DNA from: an uncultured Corynebacterium sp.
Lineage (GTDB): Bacteria > Actinomycetota > Actinomycetes > Mycobacteriales > Mycobacteriaceae
Assembly: GCF_946221155.1 (NCBI RefSeq)
Contig: NZ_CAMIAN010000017.1
Coordinates: 1 to 46,497, forward strand
DNA: 46,497 nt
Direction of reading: 5' to 3'
Shown: positions 31,153-41,074 of the stretch, piece by piece
Layout of the letters: every line of letters begins with the position of its first letter
Numbering within the stretch: the stretch's first letter is position 1
The notes under the pieces: generated by a model
What the model was told of the DNA's origin: nothing
Seen by the model: only the letters and a program-made list of their open reading frames with translations
The model's database searches: none
Position numbers and translations under genes: made by a program

Positions 31153-31830
31153 ATGAATTTTTCTGATTTTATACGCAACCGCCACTCCCCTCGCGCGTTC
31201 CTGCCGGACGAGATCCCGGCTGAGGACATCAAGGAGATTCTGCTGGACGCCCAGTCCGCGCCCTCGAACTCCAACACGCAGCCGTGGAACGTCCACGTGA
31301 TCGGTGGCCAGAAGTTGAAGGACTTGAGTGCCGCGCTGATCGAGGAGTTCGATGCCAACGGGCTTAACCCCGACTTCACCGTGGATTACGGTGGGGGCGT
31401 ACACCCGCAGCGCTCTAAGGAGCTGGCGGCGAAGATGTACGGGCTGCTGGGCATTGCCCGCGAGGATAAGGAGGCGCGTACGGAGTTCGTCCGCGAGAAC
31501 CTGCGCTTTTTCGGCGCCCCGTACTCGGCGCTGATGTTCATCCCGCCGATCGGCGACCGTATTCGGGCGGCTTTTGACCAGGGGACGTACGCGGAGAACT
31601 TCCTGCTCTCCCTGACTGCCCACGGCTACCACGGGGTGCCCCAGGGCATGATCTCCCTGCTGGCGCCGACGGTGCGCGAGTTCCTGGGCGTGGATGAGGA
31701 GTACAAGCTGGTGACCGCGCTGACCTTCGGTCGGGCGGATGAATCCAGCCCGGTGTACAAGACCGCCCCGGGCCGTGTTTCACTATCCGAGACGGTGACG
31801 GTGCACGGGATTGAGGGGTTGAGCCTGTAG
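31153..31830 (+). CDS. Nitroreductase family oxidoreductase
   Basis: A 225-residue FMN-dependent nitroreductase: RNRHSPRAFLPDEIP and QSAPSNSNTQPWNVHVI bind FMN, with TYAENFLLSLTAHGYHGVPQG in the middle and GRADESSPV near the end. It would reduce quinones or nitro compounds using NAD(P)H; the true substrate is unknown. ATG at 31153 is preferred, with a GTG three codons earlier (31144) possible. It lies just before the CRISPR-Cas locus and is separated from cas3 by 100 bases containing two hairpins. Confidence 0.87.
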   Translation: MNFSDFIRNRHSPRAFLPDEIPAEDIKEILLDAQSAPSNSNTQPWNVHVIGGQKLKDLSAALIEEFDANGLNPDFTVDYGGGVHPQRSKELAAKMYGLLGIAREDKEARTEFVRENLRFFGAPYSALMFIPPIGDRIRAAFDQGTYAENFLLSLTAHGYHGVPQGMISLLAPTVREFLGVDEEYKLVTALTFGRADESSPVYKTAPGRVSLSETVTVHGIEGLSL

Positions 31831-31930
31831 GGCGTTAAGCCCTGGATCTAAGAGGGCCCCTCTGGCGCGGGGAGCATGTGATCCCCTGATAGCTTTGGCT
31901 GTAAACACAACATTACGAAAGCCAACGGAC

Positions 31931-34783
31931 ATGACAGACCCCCACAGCACACCACTGTTCGATTTAAGTTCCTGGAATGGCGTGGTCGACAGCTTCTCCC
32001 CCACAGCCAGCGCATTCCTCGCTAAATCGGGAGACGAGCACGGACCAATGTCTCTCGTTCAGCACATGGTCGATTCCGGTGCGGTCGCAACCTATCTTTG
32101 GGATTCCTGGCTCTCCACACAGATCAAGGACTTCCTCAGTCGCAGCACAAAGCTCTCCTCCGAACACATCCGCTCCCTCACGATTTTCCTTGTATCCACC
32201 CACGACATCGGCAAAATATCAGGCCCATTCTTACGCAAACTTCGCTCCCCCGAAACGAACGCACCACTGCTCTATCCACTCGAGGACGCTGGCATTCCCA
32301 TTCCAGACGTTACTCCCGATGAAGATACCGCCAGCCTCGCCCACCCTCTTTATTCTCGGGAACTGATGAAACGCTGGCTAGAAACACATGGACTAACAAC
32401 GCGCTTTGCTTTGCTACTTACCCAAACGGTTGAAGCTCACCATGGTTGGCTCTCCAGGGATGGAAGGCAAGCCGTCACTACTTTCGTCAATAAATACCCT
32501 CCCGAGTGGCAAAGCGCCGTCAATGAGATCCTGGACACTCTCGCTACTACCACTCACGTCCAACCTGCCCTTGATGCATTAGGAGGGAAGCCACCAACAA
32601 CAACCATTCAAATCATCACCGGATTCACGGTGATGTGCGACTGGCTGGCCTCCAACACCGACTTCTTCCCTCTCCACGTTAGAGATGCTCAATCTGATCG
32701 CATCAAACACGGAATGGCGAAAGCTAATTTCGACCTCCACGCCGAGTTCAAACACTTCAGCGAAAATCCCGCTCAGATTGCCGAAAACTATCGCGCGAGC
32801 TTCTCTTGGCCAGAAAGCGCCACTCCACGCCCCGTTCAATTCGCCATTGCAGAACTACTGAACTCTGAGTCCCCCGGCCCAGCTCTGCTTATAATCGAAG
32901 CCCCAACCGGAGAAGGAAAGACTGAAGGGGCCCTCCAAGCTGCTCTTCTATTCGCCCAGCACAATCGCGCCAGCGGCGCAATTCTGGCTGCACCCACAAT
33001 GGCAACGGCAAACGGCCTTTTCAAACGGTTTTCCCGCTGGGTTGAGAACATCACTGAAACCTCTACTGTGTCGTCTCTCTATCTAGCCCACAGCAAGAAC
33101 CGCCTCAATAAGGATTACCGCAAGCTCCGTTACCGCGACATCGGCGAGGATTGTGCTGACCACGGGACTGTCATCGCTACCGACTGGCTGTCCGGCCGCA
33201 AGAACGGCCTGCTGTCTAACTTCGTGGTCGGAACCATCGACCAGGTTCTCATGATGGCGCTTCAAATTCGACACTCCATGCTGCGGCACCTGGCTCTTGC
33301 CGGGAAGGCGGTGATCTTCGACGAGGTTCACGCCTACTCGACCTATACCAACGAATATCTCGCCGAAACCTTACGGTGGCTCGCCGCATATGGTGTTCCC
33401 GTAATCCTCCTGTCCGCCACCTTGCCAACCAACCGCAAAGAGGAACTCGTTGCAGCTTACGGTGGCCAGATAGGTGCGGAAAACTTACCTCTAGCCGGTG
33501 AAGGTTATCCACTTCTCACTCTTGTGACCGAAGAAGATGTCAGCGAACAAGCCGTCACTCCACGTCCGGACGACATGCACGCCAAAGTAGAAATCATCGA
33601 TGATTCCGTTGAGGAACTAACGCGACTCGTCACTGAGCTCTGTTCCGACGGTGGCGTGGTTCTTGTCATCTGTAACACCATCAAGCGCGCCCAAGAGGCT
33701 TTCGCGGCTCTGGACTCGGTATTTCCCGATGAGGTTCGCCTCCACCACTCCGCGTTCACCGGACTCGATCGCGCTCGTCACGAGGAAGACCTCCTCAACG
33801 AACTGGGACCGGCGTCACATAGAAATCAAGGGCGCCCTCCCCTGCGTATCGTATGCGGGACACAGACCCTGGAGCAAAGCCTTGATATCGACGCTGACGC
33901 ACTGATCACCGACATCGCACCGATGGATCTGATTATTCAGCGGGCTGGGCGCTTGCACCGTCATCAGAGGCCAGACAGTGATCGACCGGAGCAATTGCGT
34001 GTCGCCCGCATCTACATTCGTGGTATCGAGGAAACGACCCCAGTTCCCGAATGGGATTCCGGCACGGAATACATCTACGACGATGCGTTGCTGCTCACGA
34101 CTTACCAACTGCTCGCCACAGAGGTCGTACATAAAGGGTTCCGGCGCCCCTCCGATGTTCCAAGCCTAGTGCAAAGAGCTTACGGCCTCGACGCGGATCA
34201 TAGCTTTCCGGAAGCGTGGGCCACACGATGGGAGGAATCCAGAACAAGCAGTCGAGGCAAGGACGATACCGATAAGTCTCGATCGAAGGTCTTTCGAATA
34301 CCGAGCCCCCGTAACACGGCCAAAGGATTGGACCCGCTTTTTACGATGGTTGCTCACAATCGCTCAGAGGATGAAAGCCAGGCCACGGCCTCCGTCCGCG
34401 ACGCTGATAACAGCATCGAGGTCATTCCCATCGTCGATGATGAATACGGCTATCGCCCTCTTCCTGAACCGGGCAGCGAGCAACCGGAGTATGTAGTGGA
34501 AGACACGACAATCCCTGATTTCGAAACCGCCTTCCAACTCGCTGCTTCCACTGTGCGCCTTCCCGCGATGTTCACACACTCCGACGACGCCTGGAACCGC
34601 ACAGTCGATGCTTTGGAAGACCAAACGCCAGAAGGATGGAAGGACCACTACCTCCTCCGAGGACAAGTAGCGCTACGCCTGGACCAGAACCTTGAGACCA
34701 CCTTGGTGGACGTGAAGATTAGCTATTCAGAGCTCCTCGGCCTGCGAACCGAGGGTTTCCCAAATTCTCGAGATGGCGCCTGA
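31931..34783 (+). CDS. cas3: CRISPR helicase-nuclease Cas3 (type I-E)
   Basis: Cas3 is recruited by target-bound Cascade to unwind and shred invading DNA. The 950-residue protein starts with an HD nuclease domain: LVQHMVDSGA (H45), STHDIGKIS (H91, D92) and VEAHHGWLS. The SF2 helicase part has Walker A EAPTGEGKTEGAL, DEVH in IFDEVHAYS, SAT in LLSATLPTNR, and the late RAGRLHRH arginine-finger motif. All nuclease and helicase residues I can check are present, so the enzyme looks active. ATG at 31931 is preferred; a TTG at 31895 lies in frame. Base composition is clearly lower in GC than the housekeeping genes. It is followed by a 129-base gap holding an inverted repeat. Confidence 0.95.
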   Translation: MTDPHSTPLFDLSSWNGVVDSFSPTASAFLAKSGDEHGPMSLVQHMVDSGAVATYLWDSWLSTQIKDFLSRSTKLSSEHIRSLTIFLVSTHDIGKISGPFLRKLRSPETNAPLLYPLEDAGIPIPDVTPDEDTASLAHPLYSRELMKRWLETHGLTTRFALLLTQTVEAHHGWLSRDGRQAVTTFVNKYPPEWQSAVNEILDTLATTTHVQPALDALGGKPPTTTIQIITGFTVMCDWLASNTDFFPLHVRDAQSDRIKHGMAKANFDLHAEFKHFSENPAQIAENYRASFSWPESATPRPVQFAIAELLNSESPGPALLIIEAPTGEGKTEGALQAALLFAQHNRASGAILAAPTMATANGLFKRFSRWVENITETSTVSSLYLAHSKNRLNKDYRKLRYRDIGEDCADHGTVIATDWLSGRKNGLLSNFVVGTIDQVLMMALQIRHSMLRHLALAGKAVIFDEVHAYSTYTNEYLAETLRWLAAYGVPVILLSATLPTNRKEELVAAYGGQIGAENLPLAGEGYPLLTLVTEEDVSEQAVTPRPDDMHAKVEIIDDSVEELTRLVTELCSDGGVVLVICNTIKRAQEAFAALDSVFPDEVRLHHSAFTGLDRARHEEDLLNELGPASHRNQGRPPLRIVCGTQTLEQSLDIDADALITDIAPMDLIIQRAGRLHRHQRPDSDRPEQLRVARIYIRGIEETTPVPEWDSGTEYIYDDALLLTTYQLLATEVVHKGFRRPSDVPSLVQRAYGLDADHSFPEAWATRWEESRTSSRGKDDTDKSRSKVFRIPSPRNTAKGLDPLFTMVAHNRSEDESQATASVRDADNSIEVIPIVDDEYGYRPLPEPGSEQPEYVVEDTTIPDFETAFQLAASTVRLPAMFTHSDDAWNRTVDALEDQTPEGWKDHYLLRGQVALRLDQNLETTLVDVKISYSELLGLRTEGFPNSRDGA

Positions 34784-34808
34784 AGTGTTTGGTTTACAAG
34801 TAGCTTTA

Positions 34809-34835
34809 AGGTCAAATGAAACGCAATTTTGACCT
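34809..34835. promoter_or_regulatory. Inverted repeat AGGTCAAA-N11-TTTGACCT before casA
   Basis: Two perfect 8-base arms (34809-34816 and 34828-34835) separated by 11 bases, placed between the cas3 stop and the casA start. There is no T-run, so an operator or promoter-proximal control site is more likely than a terminator. The right arm includes TTGACC, which could act as -35 for the Cascade operon. Confidence 0.5.
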
Positions 34836-34912
34836 CCATAGACAAGGATATGCCCACAATTGCATACCCAAAGTACACAGCAGAATTACACACGAAAGAA
34901 AGGGTTCTTATC

Positions 34913-36586
34913 GTGACAGAGAGCTTTAGCCTCCTCGATCAGCCGTGGATTCTCACTACCCTGACTGATGGATCCGCTGCAGAGCTCAGCCTGCGCGAGA
35001 TCTTCGACGGTTCCCATTCAGTCGCATCCATTCGTGGTGACAGTCCTTTGCAGGACGCCGCCATCTACCGCCTACTTCTATCAATTTACTGGTGCGCCCA
35101 TCGCCAGGAATTGGAAAGCGATCCAGCAGCAGAGCTAGATATGACTGAATGGATTCCCGAAAGATTGGAAGCCGCCGCAGAGAACGAGTCCGACCAAGCC
35201 GTGCTGAAATATCTGGAGTGCTACGCTAATCGTTTTGATCTCCTCGATCCCAAACAACCATTCATGCAAGTTGCCGACCTGCGTAAGAGCAACAACGAGA
35301 CCTTCAGCGTACGACGTCTCGTACCAGAGTTCGAAAAGGACTTTTTCGCACTTCGCGCCGGTGATGGTGCGGAATCGTTAACCTTCGCCGAAGCCACACG
35401 TTGGCTAATATACATCCAGGCCTATGACTACGGGGGGAACAAGCCCGGTGCTGTAGGCGACCCGCGTGTAAAGGACAACAAAGGCTACCGCGTCAGTAAA
35501 GGCTGGACCGGCGCCATCACAGCGACGACCATTCTCGGGTCGAATCTCAAGGAAACCCTGGCACTGAACACCACAGATTCTGTCCTCCAAGCGGAGGGTG
35601 ACCATCCTGTGTGGGAACGCGAACCGGACACCTCATCACAACGCCTGGATCCAAAAAACGATGATGGAATCCACCCCAAAGGGCCCGCTGAGATTTTGAC
35701 CTGGCAGTCCAGACGCGTTCGCCTCTTTTCGGACGAAGGGCGCATTACTCAAGTTCTCGTTACACACGGGGATCGCATTCTTAATAAGAACGCCAACGTA
35801 ACGGTAGACCCCATGACCCCCTATCGCCTCAGCAAAAAAGGATCCTCTAGAACACCAGGCGCCTACTACCCAAAGCCCCTTGATCCCGAGCGAACAATGT
35901 GGCGCAGCTTGGAACCGTTGATTGCGTTGGAAACCGACCCGGTCTACGTCGACAAAGATCAAACAACCAAACGCCCCGAAACAATCGACGAAATTGCTTA
36001 TCTTAAGGAGAATGGGGTTGAGCTTCCGGCGAATCTGAATGTCTCCATGTGCTCGATGCAGTACGGGACTAGCGCCTCCGTTGTAGACTTCAGCATCAGT
36101 ACTCGAATAGAACTGCCGCTCGAAATTCTTCCTAGAACCGCACTCGATCAGCGTCTGGCCATTCTCAACCTCGTGGCAGCGACCGGTCAAGCCGGAGACA
36201 GACTGGGAAAATTCGCTGTACAGCTCCTCCAGGCAGCGGGCAGAACAGCTACAGAGAAAAACCCAAAGCGAGCAAAGGAAAAAACCAAACCAGGACTTGC
36301 AGCAACTGATGCTCTGTTAGCTGAATTGGAGCCGAAATTTAACGACTGGTTGAAAACCCTCCACGAATCAGACCTGGAAACGCACCTCAGGGCATGGGAG
36401 CTGACCGTTCGCTATGCCGTCCTACAACACGCAGAGGTCCTCATCGCCGGGGCTGGCCCCAGAGCCTTAACAGGAAGATTCTTGGAAACCCCTGATGGCA
36501 CTAAGCGTCTAGTATCAGCCGGCATAGCCATGAGTTCATTGCAGAAAAACCTGAGCGAAATTCTTCCACGCAGTGTTCCCCGCTAG
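34913..36586 (+). CDS. casA: Cascade large subunit Cse1/Cas8e (CasA)
   Basis: The large subunit of type I-E Cascade, which reads the PAM and hands the target to Cas3. The chosen GTG gives 557 residues starting TESFSLLDQPWI, the family's standard N-terminus (FNLLDEPWI-like). Other family traits are LLDPKQPFMQV, LIYIQAYDYGGNKPG and the C-terminal four-helix region. AAAGGG stands 8 bases before the GTG. A longer frame from 34829 begins inside the inverted repeat and is not supported. First gene of casABCDE-cas1-cas2. Confidence 0.93.
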   Translation: MTESFSLLDQPWILTTLTDGSAAELSLREIFDGSHSVASIRGDSPLQDAAIYRLLLSIYWCAHRQELESDPAAELDMTEWIPERLEAAAENESDQAVLKYLECYANRFDLLDPKQPFMQVADLRKSNNETFSVRRLVPEFEKDFFALRAGDGAESLTFAEATRWLIYIQAYDYGGNKPGAVGDPRVKDNKGYRVSKGWTGAITATTILGSNLKETLALNTTDSVLQAEGDHPVWEREPDTSSQRLDPKNDDGIHPKGPAEILTWQSRRVRLFSDEGRITQVLVTHGDRILNKNANVTVDPMTPYRLSKKGSSRTPGAYYPKPLDPERTMWRSLEPLIALETDPVYVDKDQTTKRPETIDEIAYLKENGVELPANLNVSMCSMQYGTSASVVDFSISTRIELPLEILPRTALDQRLAILNLVAATGQAGDRLGKFAVQLLQAAGRTATEKNPKRAKEKTKPGLAATDALLAELEPKFNDWLKTLHESDLETHLRAWELTVRYAVLQHAEVLIAGAGPRALTGRFLETPDGTKRLVSAGIAMSSLQKNLSEILPRSVPR

Positions 36587-36629
36587 GCGCGCCCTAACCA
36601 CCACGCCTACCAAAAGAAGGAAAACAACC

Positions 36630-37265
36630 ATGAATCACCCACCAGAAGACCGCCCCCGGCTGGGTTCGTCGATCGCCACCACGTGTAGCCAACTGCAGGC
36701 CGACTACCTCGGTCGCAACGGCTATACAAACCAGACCCAAGCCCGTGGCACGCTCGCTGCACTTCGGAAGGCAGCTGGCCAACCTGTGGTCCAGAACCCC
36801 CTCATTTTTGAAAACGTTCTTTCTTCCCTTGTGGTGCCTCTATCTGACAGGGAGATCGGTCGTGGCGATGCCCCTTCTCCATCCGAGGAGGCAGCATTTA
36901 ACGCGCTTACTTTCTTCGCGCTTCACATGCAGGGTGCAACGCACGACGTACACGATGAATCTCATTCGTTCGCTACCGTCTGTGGGCACTTAGCTCATAC
37001 CAGCGAATCGAAATCCATCAAGGGACGCTTCGACGCCCTGGTGTTGGCACGCACCGCCCAGTCCAGGCTGATCCAGACCCGCTCTCTCATCTCGCTGCTG
37101 CGATCCAAAGATCTGTGTTTTAACTACGGCTGGTTCGCTGTGGATTTGCGCAAGCTCTCGGACCCACGCACCCGCAATGGCGTGCTACTGCGCTGGGGGC
37201 GCGATTTCGCCTTTGCCTGCTACCCGCACGACATCAACGACTCCGCTACTACCCAAGAAAACTAA
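36630..37265 (+). CDS. casB: Cascade small subunit Cse2 (CasB)
   Basis: A 211-residue helical protein; two copies line the Cascade backbone and hold the displaced DNA strand. Recognisable parts are GTLAALRKAAGQP near the start, LTFFALHMQG, and the C-terminal half with RFDALVLARTAQSRLIQTRSLISLLRSKDLCFNYGWFAVDLRKL. ATG with AAGAAGG upstream. An upstream in-frame start overlaps casA and is not preferred. Confidence 0.9.
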   Translation: MNHPPEDRPRLGSSIATTCSQLQADYLGRNGYTNQTQARGTLAALRKAAGQPVVQNPLIFENVLSSLVVPLSDREIGRGDAPSPSEEAAFNALTFFALHMQGATHDVHDESHSFATVCGHLAHTSESKSIKGRFDALVLARTAQSRLIQTRSLISLLRSKDLCFNYGWFAVDLRKLSDPRTRNGVLLRWGRDFAFACYPHDINDSATTQEN

Positions 37266-37293
37266 GACTCTTCAATTCGAAAGGAATCTCTCC

Positions 37294-38424
37294 ATGTCCA
37301 TCACTATTGATTTCCACGCCCTGCAGACCCTTCCACCGAGTCTGATCAACCGTGACGATACGGGCGCTCCGAAGACTGCAATCTTCGGCGGTGTTCCACG
37401 CCAGCGTGTTTCCTCCCAAGCCTGGAAGCGTGCCATCCGCAAGGATTTCGGCGAGAAGTTCCCCACTGGCTACGTAGGATATCGCACCCGCCGGGCAATC
37501 GAACTGCTAGCGAATTCCATTCAAGAGCTAGATCCTTCCATCGAAGAGGTCGAAGCAACCGCCCTATCCGAGAAGGTATTCAAAGCAGTTGGTTTCAAAC
37601 TGGTCAAGAGAAAGACCACCAAGAAGAATGCGAAAGAAGCCGAGCAGAAGAATGATCTCGAGTACGCTGTTTTTCTAAGTGTGCGCCAAATCAAGAATTT
37701 GGCCGAATTTGCCGTTACTCACCGTGAAGAAGAAAAATTCACCAAAAAGGCACTTACTCCGCTATTCGACCAAGATCACAGTGTGGACATCGCCATGTTT
37801 GGCCGCATGGTAGCTGACGCCAAGGACTTCAATGTGGATGCATCTGTCCAGGTCGCACACGCTATTGGCGTGCATGAGTCCGAGCCGGAGTTCGACTTCT
37901 ACACCACGGTTGACGACATGGTGGAAGCTGACGAAGAAGCCGGTGCGGCAATGATGGGCACCATACAGATGATGTCCTCCACTCTCTACCGATTCGCCTC
38001 GCTCGACGTTGACTCGCTGGCAGAGAATCTCGGTGACCAGGGTGTGCTGGCTGAAGCCATTAAGGCTTTCACGAAGAGCTTCATCACATCGCTGCCCACT
38101 GGTAAGCAGAACTCCTTCGCACACAACAGTGTGCCGGAGCTCGTCTACGTGACCGTCCGCGGTGACCGCTCTATCTCCCTGGTCAACGCCTTCGAGGAAC
38201 CCGTCGTATCGGAGAACAACCAGGGCCGGCGCAAGTCTGCGGCCGACCGGCTGGCTCGCGAAGCCGAACAGATCCAGAACACCTACGGGTTCGTCCCGCA
38301 GGCCGCCTTCGTGATGTCCTTGGGCGATCTAGCGGACGCTTTCATCGAGATGGATCTGGCCAAGAAGACCACCCTGCCCGAGCTCGTCGAAGCTGTCGCA
38401 GAAGCTGCCACTCAGGAGCGCTAA
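37294..38424 (+). CDS. casC: Cascade backbone Cas7e (CasC/Cse4)
   Basis: A 376-residue Cas7-family RAMP; six copies normally form the crRNA-binding backbone. The N-terminus ITIDFHALQTLPPSLINRDD and FGGVPRQRVSSQAWKRAIRKDF are diagnostic. A Lys-rich segment near residues 103-120 is the thumb region. The ATG follows GAAAGGA; the stop overlaps casD by TAATG. Confidence 0.95.
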   Translation: MSITIDFHALQTLPPSLINRDDTGAPKTAIFGGVPRQRVSSQAWKRAIRKDFGEKFPTGYVGYRTRRAIELLANSIQELDPSIEEVEATALSEKVFKAVGFKLVKRKTTKKNAKEAEQKNDLEYAVFLSVRQIKNLAEFAVTHREEEKFTKKALTPLFDQDHSVDIAMFGRMVADAKDFNVDASVQVAHAIGVHESEPEFDFYTTVDDMVEADEEAGAAMMGTIQMMSSTLYRFASLDVDSLAENLGDQGVLAEAIKAFTKSFITSLPTGKQNSFAHNSVPELVYVTVRGDRSISLVNAFEEPVVSENNQGRRKSAADRLAREAEQIQNTYGFVPQAAFVMSLGDLADAFIEMDLAKKTTLPELVEAVAEAATQER

Positions 38425-39131
38425 TGCCTTCCACCCTTCTACTCAAGCTTTCTGGCCCCATGCAATCGTGGGGTGCCAGTAGCCGATTCAAGCAACGCGC
38501 CACCGAGCAGGTGCCCACCAAATCCGGCGTGCTGGGGCTTCTAGCCGCTGCACAAGGGCGCCAGCGCACTGACGATCTGCAAGACCTTGCAGCTCTAACG
38601 TTCGCCGTTCGTGTGGATCAGCCTGGTTCCCTACTGCGGGATTACCAGACCGCCCAGCCCTGGCAGAAAAGGCCAAAGGACAACGCGAACCTGGTCACGC
38701 GCTACTACCTTGAGGATGCTGTTTTCGTCGTGGCTGTCGAATCGGACAATGATTCCTTCATCGACGAACTCGCCGACGCCGTCCAACGACCACGTTTCCC
38801 ATTGTTCCTTGGGCGCCGTTCGTGCCCCGCTCCCCCGAACCTCCACCTCGGAACATTCCGCGGTTCAGCCGTCGACGCACTGCGCGCAACCGACTGGCAG
38901 GCTACCCGCGCGCACAGGAAGTCTCGGGCACCGAAGCTCTCGCTGCCTATTTTTCGTGACGCCGCCCAGGGGGAAACCGGCATAGCCAAACGCGACGTGC
39001 CGATCTCATTCTCTCAAGAGCACCGGGAATACGGCTGGCGAGATGTCGTCCAAGACAAGACCGGGGTGCCCGTCGAGAATGACCTCGGTTCGACCAACGA
39101 CCCATTTATGGAAGCTGTGATGCAGGCATGA
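38424..39131 (+). CDS. casD: Cascade subunit Cas5e (CasD)
   Basis: A 235-residue Cas5 protein that caps the 5' handle of crRNA. LLLKLSGPMQSWGASSRF and PTKSGVLGLLAAAQGR at the N-terminus are typical, as is LFLGRRSCPAPPNLHLG in the middle. It overlaps casC by 1 base and casE by 4, so the block is translated as a unit. Confidence 0.95.
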   Translation: MPSTLLLKLSGPMQSWGASSRFKQRATEQVPTKSGVLGLLAAAQGRQRTDDLQDLAALTFAVRVDQPGSLLRDYQTAQPWQKRPKDNANLVTRYYLEDAVFVVAVESDNDSFIDELADAVQRPRFPLFLGRRSCPAPPNLHLGTFRGSAVDALRATDWQATRAHRKSRAPKLSLPIFRDAAQGETGIAKRDVPISFSQEHREYGWRDVVQDKTGVPVENDLGSTNDPFMEAVMQA

Positions 39132-39802
39132 CGACCTTCACTCGACTTCACCTCAACCCCAGCAGTCGTAAGGCACGAAAGTTGCTGGGAAATCCGCAGG
39201 CTATGCATGCGGCAGTTCTGAGCTGCTTCCCCAAGGAAGTAAGCGAGAAGGAACGAATCCTCTGGCGCCACGACGGCAAGGTTAGGGGAGCCGACGAACA
39301 TTTTGTGTACATCGTTGGACCGGATAGCTGCGATCCGACCAAGATCGCCGAGCAAACCGGCTCCGAAATCGATCCGCAGAAGGCAAGTTACAACCGCCTG
39401 TTAGAAGCTCTCGCGGATGGCCAACAGTGGCATTACGAAGTTGTGCTGAACCCTGTGGCAGCCAAGAAGGCTCCCGGCTCCCCACGGGGAACTCGAGGCA
39501 AACTCACCGCGCTGGTGGGCGAAGCTGCACAGTTGGAATGGTTTAACACCAAGGCTAGAAGCTGTGGATTTACCCCACTTGAGACCCTGATCGTGGAGCG
39601 GAAAACACTGCGCTTTTCGAAGCTGGCGAAGAATCCGAAAGGCCGCCAGGTTGTGATTGGCACGGTGCGGTACCGCGGCACCCTGCAGATCGACGACGTT
39701 GAAGCTTTTAGAAAGTCACTCGTCGAGGGCATTGGCAGGGGTAAAGCCTATGGTTGTGGCCTGTTGACTCTGGCTAAGCCCACCCCGAGTAAGACAAGCT
39801 AA
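39128..39802 (+). CDS. casE: crRNA endonuclease Cas6e (CasE)
   Basis: A 224-residue endonuclease that cuts the repeat hairpin and stays on the crRNA. The N-terminus has TRLHLNPSSRKARKLL and a histidine in NPQAMHAAVLSCFP, the expected catalytic position. The glycine-rich loop GIGRGKAYGCGLLTL closes the second ferredoxin-like fold. Its target would be the CCCCGC/GCGGGG hairpin of the array downstream. Confidence 0.94.
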   Translation: MTTFTRLHLNPSSRKARKLLGNPQAMHAAVLSCFPKEVSEKERILWRHDGKVRGADEHFVYIVGPDSCDPTKIAEQTGSEIDPQKASYNRLLEALADGQQWHYEVVLNPVAAKKAPGSPRGTRGKLTALVGEAAQLEWFNTKARSCGFTPLETLIVERKTLRFSKLAKNPKGRQVVIGTVRYRGTLQIDDVEAFRKSLVEGIGRGKAYGCGLLTLAKPTPSKTS

Positions 39803-39812
39803 GGCCTGAGCT

Positions 39813-40754
39813 ATGGCGCCGCACCCCTCAAAGTCGCCCATGGATCGCCCGATCCTTCCGCGCGTGCAGGATCGGATTTCCTTTCTGTACGCCGAGCGAT
39901 GCGTGGTCAATCGTGACAACAACGCTGTTACCTTCGCGGATGAACGCGGCATCACCCACGTGCCTGCGGCAGGCATTGCTGCCTTAATGCTTGGCCCAGG
40001 TACGAAGGTAACTTATGCGGCGATGGCACTTCTGGGAGATTCAGGGGTTTCCGTCGTATGGGTTGGAGAAAAGGGTGTGCGCTACTACGCATCCGGTCGT
40101 TCGCTATCGAATTCTTCGGCAGCGGCGGAGGCGCAGGCGTCAATAGTTAGCAACCAGCGCCGCAGGCTTTTCTGTGCGAGACAGATGTACGCCATGCGCT
40201 TCCCTAGCGAAGATATTTCACGTGCGACGATGGCGCAGCTACGTGGTCGCGAGGGATCCCGGATGAAGAAGATCTATCAGGCCGAGGCCGCGCGGACCGG
40301 CGTGAATTGGAAGAAACGGAATTACGATCCGCAGAATTTTTCTAGTGGCGACCCGATCAATCGAACTCTAACCGCGGCGAATGCGGCGCTGTACGGCGTG
40401 GCACATGCGGTCATTGCATCGTTAGGGTTCGTTCCATCGCTTGGGGTTGTCCACCAAGGTACGGAGCGCGCGTTCGTTTACGACATTGCAGATCTGTACA
40501 AGGCCGAAGTGTCGATTCCGGCAGCTTTCGACGCAGTGGCAGAAAATGAGCTAACCGCCGACGTGAATATTCGGCGCGTGATCCGGGACTACGTGGTGAA
40601 GAAAAACCTCATTCCATCCATGGTTCGGGATGTCATGTTCCTTATGGAGATGAGCTCCGAAGCTCAGAACATTGACGCTGAGCTGGTGCTGTGGTCTGAC
40701 CTGGAGGTTGTTTCGTCAGGGCATAACTGGGCAGACGAGGGGCCTATCGGATGA
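39813..40754 (+). CDS. cas1: CRISPR integrase Cas1e
   Basis: A 313-residue Cas1 of type I-E. The metal-binding residues can be placed: E in GREGSRMKKIY, H in GVVHQGTERAF and D in VYDIADLYK. VWVGEKGVRYYASGRS is family typical. With Cas2 it inserts new spacers at the leader end. Starts ATG 10 bases after casE; a second ATG at codon 10 (MDRPILP) is possible. Overlaps cas2 by ATGA. Confidence 0.95.
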   Translation: MAPHPSKSPMDRPILPRVQDRISFLYAERCVVNRDNNAVTFADERGITHVPAAGIAALMLGPGTKVTYAAMALLGDSGVSVVWVGEKGVRYYASGRSLSNSSAAAEAQASIVSNQRRRLFCARQMYAMRFPSEDISRATMAQLRGREGSRMKKIYQAEAARTGVNWKKRNYDPQNFSSGDPINRTLTAANAALYGVAHAVIASLGFVPSLGVVHQGTERAFVYDIADLYKAEVSIPAAFDAVAENELTADVNIRRVIRDYVVKKNLIPSMVRDVMFLMEMSSEAQNIDAELVLWSDLEVVSSGHNWADEGPIG

Positions 40755-41074
40755 TGGTTCTGGTAGTTTCTGCCTGCCCGGCGGGTCTTCGTGGTGACCT
40801 CACAAGGTGGCTGTTGGAGATTTCCCCCGGCGTATTTGTAGGGCGCCCCAGTGCCAGAGTGCGCGACCAGGTTTGGGAGCGAACATGCGACCTGGTGAAG
40901 GATGGACGCGCAATCATGGTTTTTCAGGCGGCGAACGAGCAAGGCTTCGACTTCAAGCCCCACCGACATAACTGGGTTCCAACAGACTTCGACGGGGTGA
41001 ATCTGATTACGCGGCCCAATAACCGGGCGCCTTCGGCGAGGCGACGCGGGTGGAGCAAGGCCCGGCGGCGGTGA
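40751..41074 (+). CDS. cas2: CRISPR adaptation protein Cas2e
   Basis: A 107-residue Cas2 of the I-E (Cse/CasF) type: MVLVVSACPAGLRGDLTRWLLEISPGVFVG and ERTCDLVKDGRAIMVFQA match family members. It forms the core dimer of the Cas1-Cas2 integrase. The tail is Arg-rich. The CRISPR leader begins after its stop. Confidence 0.94.
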   Translation: MMVLVVSACPAGLRGDLTRWLLEISPGVFVGRPSARVRDQVWERTCDLVKDGRAIMVFQAANEQGFDFKPHRHNWVPTDFDGVNLITRPNNRAPSARRRGWSKARRR

